DNA of 64,000 nt from an uncultured Sphingobacteriaceae bacterium (GCA_946887045.1 CAMPKC010000012.1:1-64000), one strand, 5' to 3'. Shown: positions 33,828 through 43,351, counted from the stretch's first letter. Made by a program: numbers and translations. The notes: generated by a model from the letters alone, not told the origin.

Positions 33828-35807
33828 ATGAAAATTAATTTAAAAAAATCACTTTTTCTGGCCGCTGCAGCCTCTATTGCATTCGCGGCCTGTAAGCCAG
33901 GGAAAGCTGTAGAATCAGCAGATGCGGACGCGTCTCAAAAGGTATACGTCGCTCCCGGAAAATTTGACGAACTGTATATGTTCGCATCAGGAGGATTTAG
34001 TGGCCAGATAGCAGCATACGGTCTTCCTTCGGGCCGTTTGTTAAAAGTTATTCCGGTTTTCTCTCAAAATCCCGAAAACGGTTATGGGTATTCCGAAGAG
34101 ACAAAGCCTATGCTTAATACATCTCATGGATTTGTTCCATGGGATGATACTCACCATCCGCAATTATCAAAAACTAACGGACAGGACGACGGCAGATGGC
34201 TTTTCATCAACGGAAATAATACTCCCAGAATTGCCAGGATTAACCTTGCAACATTTAAAACAGAAGAGATTCTTGAGTTGCCAAATGTAGGAGGAAACCA
34301 CGCATCTCCATTCTGTACAGAAAATACAGAATACATCGTGGGCAATACGCGCTTCAGTATTCCATTAGATGCTACAGAAGATGCGTCTATTGAAACTTAC
34401 AAAGAGAATTATAAAGGTGCCGCTACATTTATAAAGGTTGATAAGGATAAAGGAACGATGAACCTTGCATTCCAACTCGTTATTCCGGGCTATAATTATG
34501 ATTTGGCAAGAGCGGGTAAAGGTGTATCAAAAGACTGGATTTTCTTTTCTACTTACAACACCGAGCAGGCTAATACTTTGTTGGAAGTGAATGCAAGTCA
34601 GCGTGATAAGGATTTTATCATGGCTGTAAACTGGAAAAAAGCTGAAGCACTGGTGGCGCAGGGAAAAGGCAAAAAAGTTCCTGCAAAATATGCACACAAT
34701 GTATGGGATGAAAAAACACACTCCGCAACCTCTACTATTAAAAAGGATGTTTTGATGCTGGATGTAAAAGACTATCCCGGACTTGTATACTACATTCCAT
34801 GCCCTAAATCTCCGCACGGCGCAGATGTGAGTCCGAACGGGGAATTTATAGTTGCGAGCGGAAAATTGGCAGCGGTAATTCCTGTGTTTTCATTCAAAAA
34901 AATGCTGAATGCAATTGATAAAAAACAATTTGAAGATCAGCCTGCTGACATGGGAATTCCTGTTCTTAAATATGCATCTGTTTTGGAAGGTGAAGTTGAA
35001 AAACCAGGATTAGGACCATTACACACGGAGTTCGACGATCAGGGATATGCTTACACTTCAATGTTTGTTTCATCAGAGATTGTGAAATGGAAACTCGATA
35101 CCCGTGAGATTATTGACCGTATTCCGACTTATTATTCTATTGGGCACTTATCTGTTCCGGGTGGTGATAACAAGAAACCATACGGAAAATATGTGGTTGC
35201 TTTGAATAAGATCACCAAAGACAGGTATTTGGCTACAGGTCCGGAATTAACACAGTCGGCACAACTGATCGACATTACAGGTAATAAAATGAAGCTACTG
35301 CTTGATTTTCCAACTATTGGTGAGCCGCATTATGCCCAATCAATTGCTGCAGATTTAGTAACTAAAAATCAGGTGAAATTCTTCAAGCTGGAAGAAAATC
35401 ATCATCCATATGCGGTGAAATCAGAGAAAGATGCCAGGGTAGTAAGGAAGGGAAACCGTGTTGATGTGTACATGACAGCTATTCGTTCGCACCTGGCTCC
35501 CGATAATATTGAAGGAATTAAACAAGGTGATGAAGTGTATTTCCATGTAACTAATCTTGAGCAAGACTGGGATGTACCTCATGGATTTGCAGTAAAGGGA
35601 GCGAATACAGCAGAACTCCTTGTTATGCCGGGTGAAACAGCAACTTTAAAATGGACACCAGACCGCAGTGCTATTTTTCCATTCTATTGTACGGATTTCT
35701 GCTCTGCATTGCACCAAGAAATGGCTGGATATATCCGCGTGTCTCCGGCAAGTTCTACTGTGCCAATCTCATTTAAATTAGGCAACAACCCTGTTGCAAA
35801 AAAATAA
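33828..35807 (+). CDS. nosZ: Nitrous-oxide reductase, clade II (Sec/lipoprotein signal)
   Basis: A 659-residue periplasmic copper enzyme reducing N2O to N2. The N-terminus is a Sec-type lipoprotein-like signal (AAAASIAFAAC) without the twin Arg of clade I enzymes. The N-terminal seven-bladed propeller carries the His residues expected for the CuZ centre (DDTHHPQLS, GGNHASPF, SPHGADVS, GPLHTEFD, SIGHLSVPGGD, GEPHYAQS, EENHHPYA). The C-terminal cupredoxin domain has the CuA motif CTDFCSALHQEM (Cys621, Cys625, His629, Met632). All key residues appear intact. The adjacent genes supply an electron donor and copper maturation. Confidence 0.97.
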   Translation: MKINLKKSLFLAAAASIAFAACKPGKAVESADADASQKVYVAPGKFDELYMFASGGFSGQIAAYGLPSGRLLKVIPVFSQNPENGYGYSEETKPMLNTSHGFVPWDDTHHPQLSKTNGQDDGRWLFINGNNTPRIARINLATFKTEEILELPNVGGNHASPFCTENTEYIVGNTRFSIPLDATEDASIETYKENYKGAATFIKVDKDKGTMNLAFQLVIPGYNYDLARAGKGVSKDWIFFSTYNTEQANTLLEVNASQRDKDFIMAVNWKKAEALVAQGKGKKVPAKYAHNVWDEKTHSATSTIKKDVLMLDVKDYPGLVYYIPCPKSPHGADVSPNGEFIVASGKLAAVIPVFSFKKMLNAIDKKQFEDQPADMGIPVLKYASVLEGEVEKPGLGPLHTEFDDQGYAYTSMFVSSEIVKWKLDTREIIDRIPTYYSIGHLSVPGGDNKKPYGKYVVALNKITKDRYLATGPELTQSAQLIDITGNKMKLLLDFPTIGEPHYAQSIAADLVTKNQVKFFKLEENHHPYAVKSEKDARVVRKGNRVDVYMTAIRSHLAPDNIEGIKQGDEVYFHVTNLEQDWDVPHGFAVKGANTAELLVMPGETATLKWTPDRSAIFPFYCTDFCSALHQEMAGYIRVSPASSTVPISFKLGNNPVAKK

Positions 35808-35812
35808 ATTCC

Positions 35813-35838
35813 ATACCCGGGCTTGTCCCGGGTATTTT
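35813..35838 (+). terminator. Strong hairpin immediately after nosZ
   Basis: A perfect 9-bp GC-rich stem (ATACCCGGG / CCCGGGTAT, 35813-35821 with 35827-35835) with a 5-base loop, then TTTTAAACCTTTT. It starts 5 bases after the nosZ stop. Because the nos genes continue downstream, it may be a partial terminator or an mRNA-stabilising end that raises nosZ over the accessory genes. Confidence 0.6.
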
Positions 35839-35853
35839 AAACCTTTTATCGAC

Positions 35854-36471
35854 ATGCAAAACAGATCCAGAGTAATTATAGCTATATGTGCCTTGCTGAT
35901 GATAAGTGCTTACTTCTTACCTCTGTGGCAAATTATTCTTGAAGCTCCTCAATATCCCGAAGGATTGGGGATGAAAATTTGGCTGGATAATATCACTGGT
36001 AATGTTGATCAGATTAACGGTTTGAACCATTATATCGGCATGAAACACATTATAGTTGATGAATTTATTGAATTTAAAATTCTGCCTTATGTCTTCGCGA
36101 TTATTATTCTGATTGGGTTGCTTACTGCTCTCAGAGGCAGTTTAACCTGGTTATGGGTGTGGTTTTCTCTTCTGGTAATTTTTGCGATAATAGGTTTAAC
36201 GGATTTTTATTTGTGGGAATATGACTACGGTCACAACCTTGACCCTATGGCAGCCATAAAAGTACCTGGTATGAATTATCAACCTCCGCTAATTGGGTAC
36301 AAGCAACTGCTCAATTTTGTCGCCGGTTCGTTTCCTGATCTTGCGGGTGTTATTGTAGGTATAGCAGGCCTGACTTCCGGGGGAGTTTTGTTTTATGAAC
36401 AACGATTAAAAAGAAAATCAACGAAACTTAGATATTTTAATACAAAAGCCGATATATGTAACCCTGCATGA
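35854..36471 (+). CDS. Membrane protein of the nos operon (unknown role)
   Basis: A 205-residue protein with four membrane segments (about 9-27, 72-92, 99-120 and 165-186) and a periplasmic loop between the first two. Two His lie in that loop (LNHYIGMKHIIVDEF) and another in YDYGHNLDPM. From memory, comparable four-helix proteins sit between nosZ and nosL in Bacteroidota nos clusters, with no established function; the position suggests a role in electron supply or copper-site assembly. I chose the ATG at 35854 rather than 35794, since the longer frame overlaps the nosZ end and the hairpin. Confidence 0.85.
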   Translation: MQNRSRVIIAICALLMISAYFLPLWQIILEAPQYPEGLGMKIWLDNITGNVDQINGLNHYIGMKHIIVDEFIEFKILPYVFAIIILIGLLTALRGSLTWLWVWFSLLVIFAIIGLTDFYLWEYDYGHNLDPMAAIKVPGMNYQPPLIGYKQLLNFVAGSFPDLAGVIVGIAGLTSGGVLFYEQRLKRKSTKLRYFNTKADICNPA

Positions 36472-36555
36472 TCTCAAACGGCGCAGCCCTCTTGAGTACC
36501 AAAACAATCATTGACACACGAAAAATCTAATATCTCACATCTCAAATCTCTTCAA

Positions 36556-36996
36556 ATGAAAAAGCTATTTAGTTTACTTCTTTTTTCATCGATGCTGTTA
36601 GCCTCCTGCAGCCGCGAACCTGAACCTATAGCATATGGAGAGGACGCTTGTGAGCATTGCAAGATGACCATAATGGATCAAAAATACGGAGCTGAAATAG
36701 TTAGTGAAAAAGGAAAAATATTCAAGTTTGACGCAGCGGAATGTATGGTGGATTTTATTCGAAAAACACCAGATAAATTTAGCTCCCAAAAAGATATTTT
36801 TTTGACAGTAAACGTAGCAGCACCGGGCACTCTGATATCTGCAGATAAGGCTTTCTTTTTGAAAGACAGAGCGTTTAAATCTCCGATGGGTGGTAACCTG
36901 GCATCGTTTACGTCAATGCAGCTGGCTGAAAATAATTTGCAGAACGCTGATGGCAAAATTCTAACCTGGACAGAGTTGTTAAAACATGTAAACTGA
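36556..36996 (+). CDS. nosL: NosL, copper chaperone lipoprotein for nitrous-oxide reductase
   Basis: A 146-residue lipoprotein with lipobox LLASC (Cys18). The Cu(I)-binding motif CEHCKM is at residues 32-37, followed by FKFDAAECMVDFIRK and the LISADKAFFLKD strand of the NosL fold. NosL delivers copper to NosZ together with the NosDFY complex. I chose the ATG at 36556, which begins a regular lipoprotein signal; 15 extra codons upstream look untranslated. nosD starts 7 bp downstream. Confidence 0.95.
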   Translation: MKKLFSLLLFSSMLLASCSREPEPIAYGEDACEHCKMTIMDQKYGAEIVSEKGKIFKFDAAECMVDFIRKTPDKFSSQKDIFLTVNVAAPGTLISADKAFFLKDRAFKSPMGGNLASFTSMQLAENNLQNADGKILTWTELLKHVN

Positions 36997-37003
36997 TTTA
37001 GCA

Positions 37004-38236
37004 ATGAAAATCCTGAGCTCTGTAATTTGTCTCTTAGCGCTGAATCTTTCAACGGATGCAAAAACCATTGTTGTAGCCCCCGCTACTCAGGTTTCGTCAT
37101 TAAAGAAAGCCATCGCCATAGCAAATGATGGAGATACTATTCTTGTACTGAAAGGGACTTACCCTTCTTTCAATACCATTATCAATAAAGAAGTGACTAT
37201 TCTCGGTAAAGATTTTCCAATCCTCGATGCTCAACTGAAGGAAGAAGTAATTACTATCCGCGCAAATAATGTAAAGTTTGACGGCTTCATTATCAAAAAC
37301 TCGAAATCCGGAGATATGCGTGATTTTGCGGGTATCCGATTACACAGAGTAGAGAACGTAACTATCAGTAACAACAGGCTAACCAATAATTTTTTTGGTA
37401 TATACCTGTCCGATTCTAAAAATATTAAAGTACGGGGTAATACGGTTAAAGGCGCCCGAATCGCTCAGAGCTCAGGTAATGGCATTCATGCATGGCAGTG
37501 CAATTCAGTTGAAATAACGAACAATTCGGTAGCCGGGCACAGAGACGGCATTTATTTTGAATTTGTTAAATCAAGTTTGATTGAGGGAAATACCAGTGCC
37601 GGAAATCATCGATACGGCTTGCATTTTATGTTCTCTGACGACGATCAGTATAGAAAGAATATTTTTAAAAATAATGGCTCGGGCGTAGCGGTGATGTATT
37701 CAAAACGGATCCTTATGCAGCAAAATATCTTTCTTGAAAATTGGGGCAGTTCTATTTATGGTCTCCTGCTGAAAGATATCACACGCAGTCGGATTAGTGG
37801 CAATACTTTTACCAGAAATACAACGGGCATTTACATGGAGGGATGTGAAGGTATCACCGTACACCAAAATAATTTCATGAACAACGGCTGGGGAATCAGA
37901 GTGCTGGCAAATTGTGTGAATAATAGCTTTGAGAGGAATAATTTTAAAGCAAATTCTTTTGACGTTACCACAAACGGCTCTTTAAGTCTGAATGATTTTC
38001 GAAAGAATTTTTGGGACAAATATGAAGGCTACGATTTGAATAAAGACGGCACCGGCGATATACCTTATCGCCCCATTAGCCTGTACGCTCAAATTATAGA
38101 ACAGATGCCTCAAAGTGTGATGTTAATGAGAAGTTTTATTGTAAATCTTTTAGATAAAGTTGAAAGAGCAATACCCTCACTCACTCCCGAATCTGTAAAA
38201 GACGATTTACCAAGCATGAAACAATGGGCGAGATAA
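37004..38236 (+). CDS. nosD: NosD, periplasmic beta-helix protein of the NosDFY complex
   Basis: A 410-residue protein with a signal peptide (1-19) and a right-handed parallel beta-helix (CASH/NosD type) built from repeated units such as GIRLHRVENVTISNNRLTNN, GIYLSDSKNIKVRGNTVKG and GIYMEGCEGITVHQNNFMNN. It ends with the typical NosD segment NFWDKYEGYDLNKDGTGDIPYRP. NosD receives copper from NosL and passes it to NosZ in a complex with the NosFY transporter. The 3' end overlaps nosF by 13 bp. Confidence 0.95.
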   Translation: MKILSSVICLLALNLSTDAKTIVVAPATQVSSLKKAIAIANDGDTILVLKGTYPSFNTIINKEVTILGKDFPILDAQLKEEVITIRANNVKFDGFIIKNSKSGDMRDFAGIRLHRVENVTISNNRLTNNFFGIYLSDSKNIKVRGNTVKGARIAQSSGNGIHAWQCNSVEITNNSVAGHRDGIYFEFVKSSLIEGNTSAGNHRYGLHFMFSDDDQYRKNIFKNNGSGVAVMYSKRILMQQNIFLENWGSSIYGLLLKDITRSRISGNTFTRNTTGIYMEGCEGITVHQNNFMNNGWGIRVLANCVNNSFERNNFKANSFDVTTNGSLSLNDFRKNFWDKYEGYDLNKDGTGDIPYRPISLYAQIIEQMPQSVMLMRSFIVNLLDKVERAIPSLTPESVKDDLPSMKQWAR

Positions 38237-38928
38237 TTCAAATAAGAGGACTAAAAAAGGCCTTCGGCAAGCTTGAAGTGTTAAAAGGTATTGATTGCGA
38301 TTTTCCAGAAGGCAAGGTAATATCCGTTCTGGGACCCAACGCTTCCGGGAAAACCACGCTGATAAAATCAATCCTTGGAATGGTTATTCCTGATAGCGGA
38401 GAAATTCTGTTTAAGGGAATGCCTGTAATAAATACGTTCGAATACAAATCCAGCATCGGCTATATGCCACAAATAGGGCGTTATCCAGAAAATATGAAAA
38501 TGGGACAGCTCTTTGAAATGATGAAGGATTTGCGAAAAATGCCGGCTCAGGATGATGATCTTGTCCGGATTTTTAATCTGGAAAGTATGTTTAACAAAGC
38601 GATGCATACCTTATCCGGGGGAACCCGACAGAAAGTAAGTGCAGCGCTGGCATGTATGTTTAATCCGGATGTTCTTATTCTGGATGAACCAAGTGCAGGA
38701 CTGGACCCGCTGGCTGCAGAACATCTGAAGGATAAGATAAAAGAACAAAAAGCCAAAGGGAAACTGATTTTAATTACCTCTCATATAATGAGTGAGGTAG
38801 ACGAAATTGCCGATTCTGTACTTTATTTATTCGAGGGAAAAGTGAAGTTTTACAAGCCGCTTAATCAAATAAAAACAGAGACAGGAGAGGAGCGGTTGGG
38901 TAGGGCATTAACCAAGATTTTAGATTAA
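38224..38928 (+). CDS. nosF: NosF, ABC transporter ATPase
   Basis: A 234-residue ATPase with intact motifs: Walker A GPNASGKTTL near residues 38-47, signature LSGGTRQKVSAALA near 131-144, Walker B VLILDEPSAGLDP near 151-163 and switch His in ITSHIMSE. It powers the NosDFY complex needed to assemble the copper centre of NosZ. It overlaps nosD by 13 bp and is followed by nosY after 4 bp. Confidence 0.95.
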   Translation: MGEIIQIRGLKKAFGKLEVLKGIDCDFPEGKVISVLGPNASGKTTLIKSILGMVIPDSGEILFKGMPVINTFEYKSSIGYMPQIGRYPENMKMGQLFEMMKDLRKMPAQDDDLVRIFNLESMFNKAMHTLSGGTRQKVSAALACMFNPDVLILDEPSAGLDPLAAEHLKDKIKEQKAKGKLILITSHIMSEVDEIADSVLYLFEGKVKFYKPLNQIKTETGEERLGRALTKILD

Positions 38929-38932
38929 TGAG

Positions 38933-39700
38933 ATGTTGAAGATCGCGAAATATATAATCCTGGACATTGTAAAAGGTAAAGTCTTAATCTCTTACACCAT
39001 CATGCTTGCTGCGATATCAACAGCTATTTTTATGATGGATGCAGATGTAACAAAAGGCCTGGTTAGCGTCTCGACAGTAGTTATGATAATGATTCCGCTG
39101 GTGAGTATTATTTTTGCCACAACCTACATTTTCAACGCCAGCGAGTTTACCGAACTTTTGGTGTCGCAGCCGATCAGTCGTAAGGATATTCTTCTGGGAA
39201 AATATATCGGTATAGGGACATCCATTTTAGGCGCTTTTATTCTAGGCGTATGCGTACCTGTCGGTTTATTTGCGTTGTCGACAACCGCTTTCATGCTAAT
39301 GCTGATGGGCTGTCTGCTTACTCTGGCTTTCATTTCCCTGGCATTTTTAGCTTCAACTCTCACATCTGATAAAGCCAAAGGTATCGGCTTGTCGCTGATG
39401 ATCTGGTTTTACTGCGCCATTGTTTTCGATGGCCTGGTGCTTTTGTTCTTATTCTCATTCAGCGACTATCCGCTTGAAAAAGCGATGATTCTGCTCACGG
39501 CTCTCAACCCGGTTGACTTAGGTCGCGTAATGATTTTGCTTCAGCTGGATATTTCGGCCCTGATGGGATATACCGGCGCTTTGTATCAGAAGTTTTTTGG
39601 CGGCGGCTACGGTATGATTTTTTCTGTAGTGCTGCAAATTTTATGGATAATAATACCTTTGCACTTCGCTTTGAGAGTATTTAGAAAAAAAGATCTGTAA
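38933..39700 (+). CDS. nosY: NosY, ABC transporter permease
   Basis: A 255-residue membrane protein with six membrane segments, of ABC-2 permease type (FNASEFTELLVSQPISRKDILLGKYIG near 63-89 is the usual coupling region). It is the membrane partner of NosF, and NosD docks on its periplasmic side. The next gene begins one base after its stop codon, so transcription very probably continues into the small Cys-rich protein gene. Confidence 0.94.
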   Translation: MLKIAKYIILDIVKGKVLISYTIMLAAISTAIFMMDADVTKGLVSVSTVVMIMIPLVSIIFATTYIFNASEFTELLVSQPISRKDILLGKYIGIGTSILGAFILGVCVPVGLFALSTTAFMLMLMGCLLTLAFISLAFLASTLTSDKAKGIGLSLMIWFYCAIVFDGLVLLFLFSFSDYPLEKAMILLTALNPVDLGRVMILLQLDISALMGYTGALYQKFFGGGYGMIFSVVLQILWIIIPLHFALRVFRKKDL

Positions 39701-39701
39701 C

Positions 39702-40073
39702 ATGTTAAGGAGGGCTTTAGCAGTAATTCTGATAATATGTTTGCAAGGCTTAAGCTTTGCAGGACTGCTGGCGACTATTGGCTTCCGGATGAACAGAACT
39801 TACATTGCGGCAAAGTTATGCGAAAACCGGGCTAAGCCTAAGTTAGAATGCATGGGTAAATGTTACCTGAAAAAAATGCAGAAAACGGCAGAAGAACAGA
39901 AAGACGCTAATGAAAATACCTTAAAGGATGTTTATTGTGTGATGCCTGTGCAATCGCAAACAGGTTTTTTTTACGCGATAGATCTTAGAAACCTTTTAAC
40001 TGAACCAGATACCGGGAGGCACTGTAAAGGCTGGCCCCGGCAATCCTTTCATCCTCCGGGGTTCATCTGTTAA
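39702..40073 (+). CDS. Small Cys-rich exported or membrane-anchored protein downstream of nosY
   Basis: A 123-residue protein with an N-terminal hydrophobic segment (6-27) that may be a signal or anchor. The mature part contains several Cys residues, two in the conserved-looking motif ECMGKCYLKK (CxxxC), one in VYCVMP and two near the C-terminus (GRHCKGW, FHPPGFIC). I recall similar small proteins next to TonB receptor and PepSY genes in Bacteroidota. The Cys, Met and His content suits a metal-binding role but none is proven. It starts one base after nosY and is followed by the TonB receptor. Confidence 0.82.
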   Translation: MLRRALAVILIICLQGLSFAGLLATIGFRMNRTYIAAKLCENRAKPKLECMGKCYLKKMQKTAEEQKDANENTLKDVYCVMPVQSQTGFFYAIDLRNLLTEPDTGRHCKGWPRQSFHPPGFIC

Positions 40074-40194
40074 TGTTTAAAAACTCAGGTTCAGTCTGAG
40101 TCCTCAATCTGCTTTCATCTTTTTTTGATGAATTCGGCTATTCAGATAAATATTGAACAGATGATTTTGAAGCTCATCTTCAAAAAACTCCAAA

Positions 40195-42501
40195 ATGAAA
40201 AAATTAATACTTTTTGCGGGGATGCTTTGTGCATTCCTGAGCAATATTGATGCTCAAACCAAAGGGATACAGGGAAAGGTAATTGATAAACTTACAGGCG
40301 AACCCGTTTCCGGCGCTTCAATTAAAATTAAAGATTTAAACATTGTCAAAACCGACCGTTCCGGAAATTTCAAAATTGAGGTCGGCAATGCCGACACCCT
40401 GTTTATTAGCTGTTCGGGTTTCAAAACCTGCTGTTACGTTCCAGCAAGCGGGGCCGGGCAGATCGCGCTGGAACAGGACGTACAGACTCTGAAGGAAATA
40501 GTGGTAACTGCCGGTCGCGTAGCGGAGAGCCGACGCGAAGCGCCACTTGCGATTAGTACGATAAATACTTTAGTCCTTAAAGAAACCAAGCCGACTTCTA
40601 TTGATCAGTTGCTGAATAAAACGAGCGGGGTTTTTATGGTTAACCTGGGTAACGAGCAGCACCAGATGAGTATCCGCCAGCCAATGACAACCAAAAGCCT
40701 TTTCCTCTATTTGGAAGACGGTATTCCCGTTCGCACCACCGGACTGTATAATCACAATGCTATGATTGAAATGAATATGGCATCTATTAAGCAAATTGAG
40801 CTGATAAGGGGACCCGCTTCGGCGATGTACGGAGCTGAAGCGATCGGTGGCGCAGTAAACGTGATTACCCTGTCGCCTCCTGCGAATTCTACAGGCCAGT
40901 TGAGTCTGCAACTTAATACTGACGGCTATAAACGGACTGACATCCAATACGGAGACTCATTTAAAAAAGGCGGGTTTTTAATAGCTGGTTACTATGCTAA
41001 TAATACGAACGGGAGGTTGCAGCATAGTGATTTTAGTAAAGCGGCAATAAGCCTGAAAGTTAATTATAACCTCAATAATAGCACTCAGTGGATAAATAGC
41101 CTTTCTTATAATAACTATTACAGTGATATGTTTGGAGCTCTCGACAGCAGTCATTATGAGCAGAGAGATTTTTCATCCCTAAATAACTTTACATTCCGTA
41201 AGGTGAAGGCACTGCGTATTAAATCACAGTTAAATCATCACTGGAATGATTTTGCCGAAATCAAAGCGTCATGGGTTTACAGAAACAACAGCATCGATCA
41301 AAATCCTTCGTATCGTATCAAAAATGATTACAGGCGATTAGCAGGAGGCACATTCAAAGGAAATCCCTTAAAGGCTCATGGCGAAATTAATACCAGTCAG
41401 TTTAATAGCTTCGCTTTCTTTTTACAACACGATCAGAAACTGGAAAAAACAGGGAGCAAAATAAGCGCAGGCCTGAATCTTGATTTTAGTCCATCCCGTT
41501 TTCAGTCTAACTACATTAAAATTGACAGAAACCAGGCCGGCTACTATACCGCTTATCATGAAACTGATTCTGCTTTAAGCCACTATTCTACTGGTATCTC
41601 TAACCTTGCATCCTACATAAATTATAGTCAGGATATCCTGAAAGGGTTCAGATTTGTAACAGCACTGCGATACGATTATTTCTATTTTAATTATAAAAAC
41701 GAGCTTTCAGCTTCTTCTTACTCCGGCGCACCCTCTACAAAAAACAATTTCCAAAGTGTTACACCCAAATTGGGTCTCACCTATAATTATAAAGATGCGG
41801 GACTTTATGCCAACTACAGTCAGGGTTTTGTTCCACCTCAGATCAGCGAATTATATCAGGGCGTAAAAGTGCCTTATCTATCTCCGCAAACCTTTTTTAA
41901 TTATGAAGTTGGTGGCTGGGTGGAGCTGTACGCCGGAAAGTTTTTCGTGGATTGGAGCCTCTACAATATGAAGGGAACCAACGAGATTATTTCTGTCTTA
42001 TCGGATGACGGTACCTCCAGAAATGAAAATGCAGGCAAAACCCAGCATATTGGTTTCGAGTACGGAATACATTATAAGCCCTCTACAGCTTGGAAGCTAA
42101 GATTTAGTGCTGCAAATGCAAAGCATACCTTCCTTCAGTATTCAGAAAAGGGCGTCAACTATAACGGTAACGTAATGGCAGGCGCCCCTCGCTTTTTGGC
42201 CAACGGGGAAGTATCCTATAAGCCCTCTTTTATAAAAGGTTTCAGAACCAGCCTTGAATGGCAGCATCAGGGAAGGTATTGGCTTGACAATGCTAATTCA
42301 AAAAAATACGCGGGATTTGATGTATACAACATTCGCACTGGTTATCATTTCAAGCAGCTTGAATTATGGTTAAATGTGCTGAATGTGGCTGGTCGGTATT
42401 ATTCTGTTGCAGCAAGTAAATCGGCATCCGGCTATAACTACAATTTGGGACAACCACGCACATTTAATACAGGTATTTCTTATCAGCTAAGCAAGAGGTA
42501 A
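40195..42501 (+). CDS. TonB-dependent outer-membrane receptor (possible copper uptake for NosZ)
   Basis: A 768-residue receptor with signal peptide (1-20), a carboxypeptidase-regulatory-like domain (22-95), a plug domain (about 105-225, LKEIVVTAGRVAESRREAPLAISTI at the start and RGPASAMYGAEAIGGAVNVIT at the end) and a 22-stranded barrel ending in a C-terminal strand (TFNTGISYQLSKR). It is a classical transporter rather than a SusC protein. It lies 121 bp after the Cys-rich gene and 1 bp before the PepSY gene. Linkage to nosLDFY suggests copper or a copper chelate as substrate; a ferric siderophore is the main alternative because PepSY partners are common there. Confidence 0.92.
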   Translation: MKKLILFAGMLCAFLSNIDAQTKGIQGKVIDKLTGEPVSGASIKIKDLNIVKTDRSGNFKIEVGNADTLFISCSGFKTCCYVPASGAGQIALEQDVQTLKEIVVTAGRVAESRREAPLAISTINTLVLKETKPTSIDQLLNKTSGVFMVNLGNEQHQMSIRQPMTTKSLFLYLEDGIPVRTTGLYNHNAMIEMNMASIKQIELIRGPASAMYGAEAIGGAVNVITLSPPANSTGQLSLQLNTDGYKRTDIQYGDSFKKGGFLIAGYYANNTNGRLQHSDFSKAAISLKVNYNLNNSTQWINSLSYNNYYSDMFGALDSSHYEQRDFSSLNNFTFRKVKALRIKSQLNHHWNDFAEIKASWVYRNNSIDQNPSYRIKNDYRRLAGGTFKGNPLKAHGEINTSQFNSFAFFLQHDQKLEKTGSKISAGLNLDFSPSRFQSNYIKIDRNQAGYYTAYHETDSALSHYSTGISNLASYINYSQDILKGFRFVTALRYDYFYFNYKNELSASSYSGAPSTKNNFQSVTPKLGLTYNYKDAGLYANYSQGFVPPQISELYQGVKVPYLSPQTFFNYEVGGWVELYAGKFFVDWSLYNMKGTNEIISVLSDDGTSRNENAGKTQHIGFEYGIHYKPSTAWKLRFSAANAKHTFLQYSEKGVNYNGNVMAGAPRFLANGEVSYKPSFIKGFRTSLEWQHQGRYWLDNANSKKYAGFDVYNIRTGYHFKQLELWLNVLNVAGRYYSVAASKSASGYNYNLGQPRTFNTGISYQLSKR

Positions 42502-42502
42502 A

Positions 42503-43351
42503 ATGGTACTCAGGAAGAAAGCATTCAAATGGCATCGTTGGTTAAGTGCCATCGCAACTGTACCGCTGATGATGTGGGCCGCTAGCGCTGTTTTACACCA
42601 GGCGAATGCCTGGTTCAGGCCCGAATTTAGAAAAGCCGCTTATGAGATTGCCCCGAACATAAGCGAAACCCAACATGCAGTTGCCCTTGTGAAATATTTA
42701 TATCAGCAAAACTCAATCGTTCAAAGCATAAAAAAAATTGAATCATTTAGTCATCATTACTCTGAAAAAAATAAGGTGCTTCCCGTGTTTGAGGTTTCTA
42801 TGAAATCTCCGGATAACACAATATTATATGTGGATTTATCACGCGGCCGAATTGTGACTGGTTCTAATGAAATAAGTCGGTCTATACATAAATGGTTCGG
42901 ACACCTCCATAAATGGGACTTTTTAGAATCCTGGCCTACATCGAGGGTCGCCCTTATTATCCTATTTTCTTTAATTACATTAATTGCCGGATGGCTGGGC
43001 CTTTATTTATACTTTTTATTGCCGTGGCTGAGCCGAAGGACTCCTTTAACAATAGCACAAAAGGAAAAGCTGTGGCATCGAAGAATCGGGGTTGCAGTGT
43101 CTCTGTTTATGATACTCTTTGCTCTGACCGGGTTAATGCATGCGGTTTCTGATCTATATCCTGCTTTCGGACAATCTGAAAAGCCATTTTTCGATCAGTT
43201 ACACATGTACCGTTTAACAGAAGGCTTAGGAAAGCAATTTCGGTTTTGGTGGTTATTGGTACTTGCTTCCTCGTTTGTTCTGCTGATTTTTAGTGGATTA
43301 ATTTTGCTGTTTAGGCTAATGATAAAACGCCTGTACTGTTACCATCGATAA
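42503..43351 (+). CDS. PepSY-associated transmembrane protein
   Basis: A 282-residue inner-membrane protein with four membrane segments (about 14-32, 150-172, 198-219 and 252-274). It starts with the PepSY_TM signature FKWHRWLSAIATVPLMMWAASAVLHQ and has a periplasmic loop (SRSIHKWFGHLHKWDF) with conserved His residues that may bind heme. Proteins of this group are thought to reduce metal chelates imported by TonB receptors. It starts one base after the receptor stop, so both act together. It is the last gene on this strand before the divergent DGC gene region. Confidence 0.9.
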   Translation: MVLRKKAFKWHRWLSAIATVPLMMWAASAVLHQANAWFRPEFRKAAYEIAPNISETQHAVALVKYLYQQNSIVQSIKKIESFSHHYSEKNKVLPVFEVSMKSPDNTILYVDLSRGRIVTGSNEISRSIHKWFGHLHKWDFLESWPTSRVALIILFSLITLIAGWLGLYLYFLLPWLSRRTPLTIAQKEKLWHRRIGVAVSLFMILFALTGLMHAVSDLYPAFGQSEKPFFDQLHMYRLTEGLGKQFRFWWLLVLASSFVLLIFSGLILLFRLMIKRLYCYHR

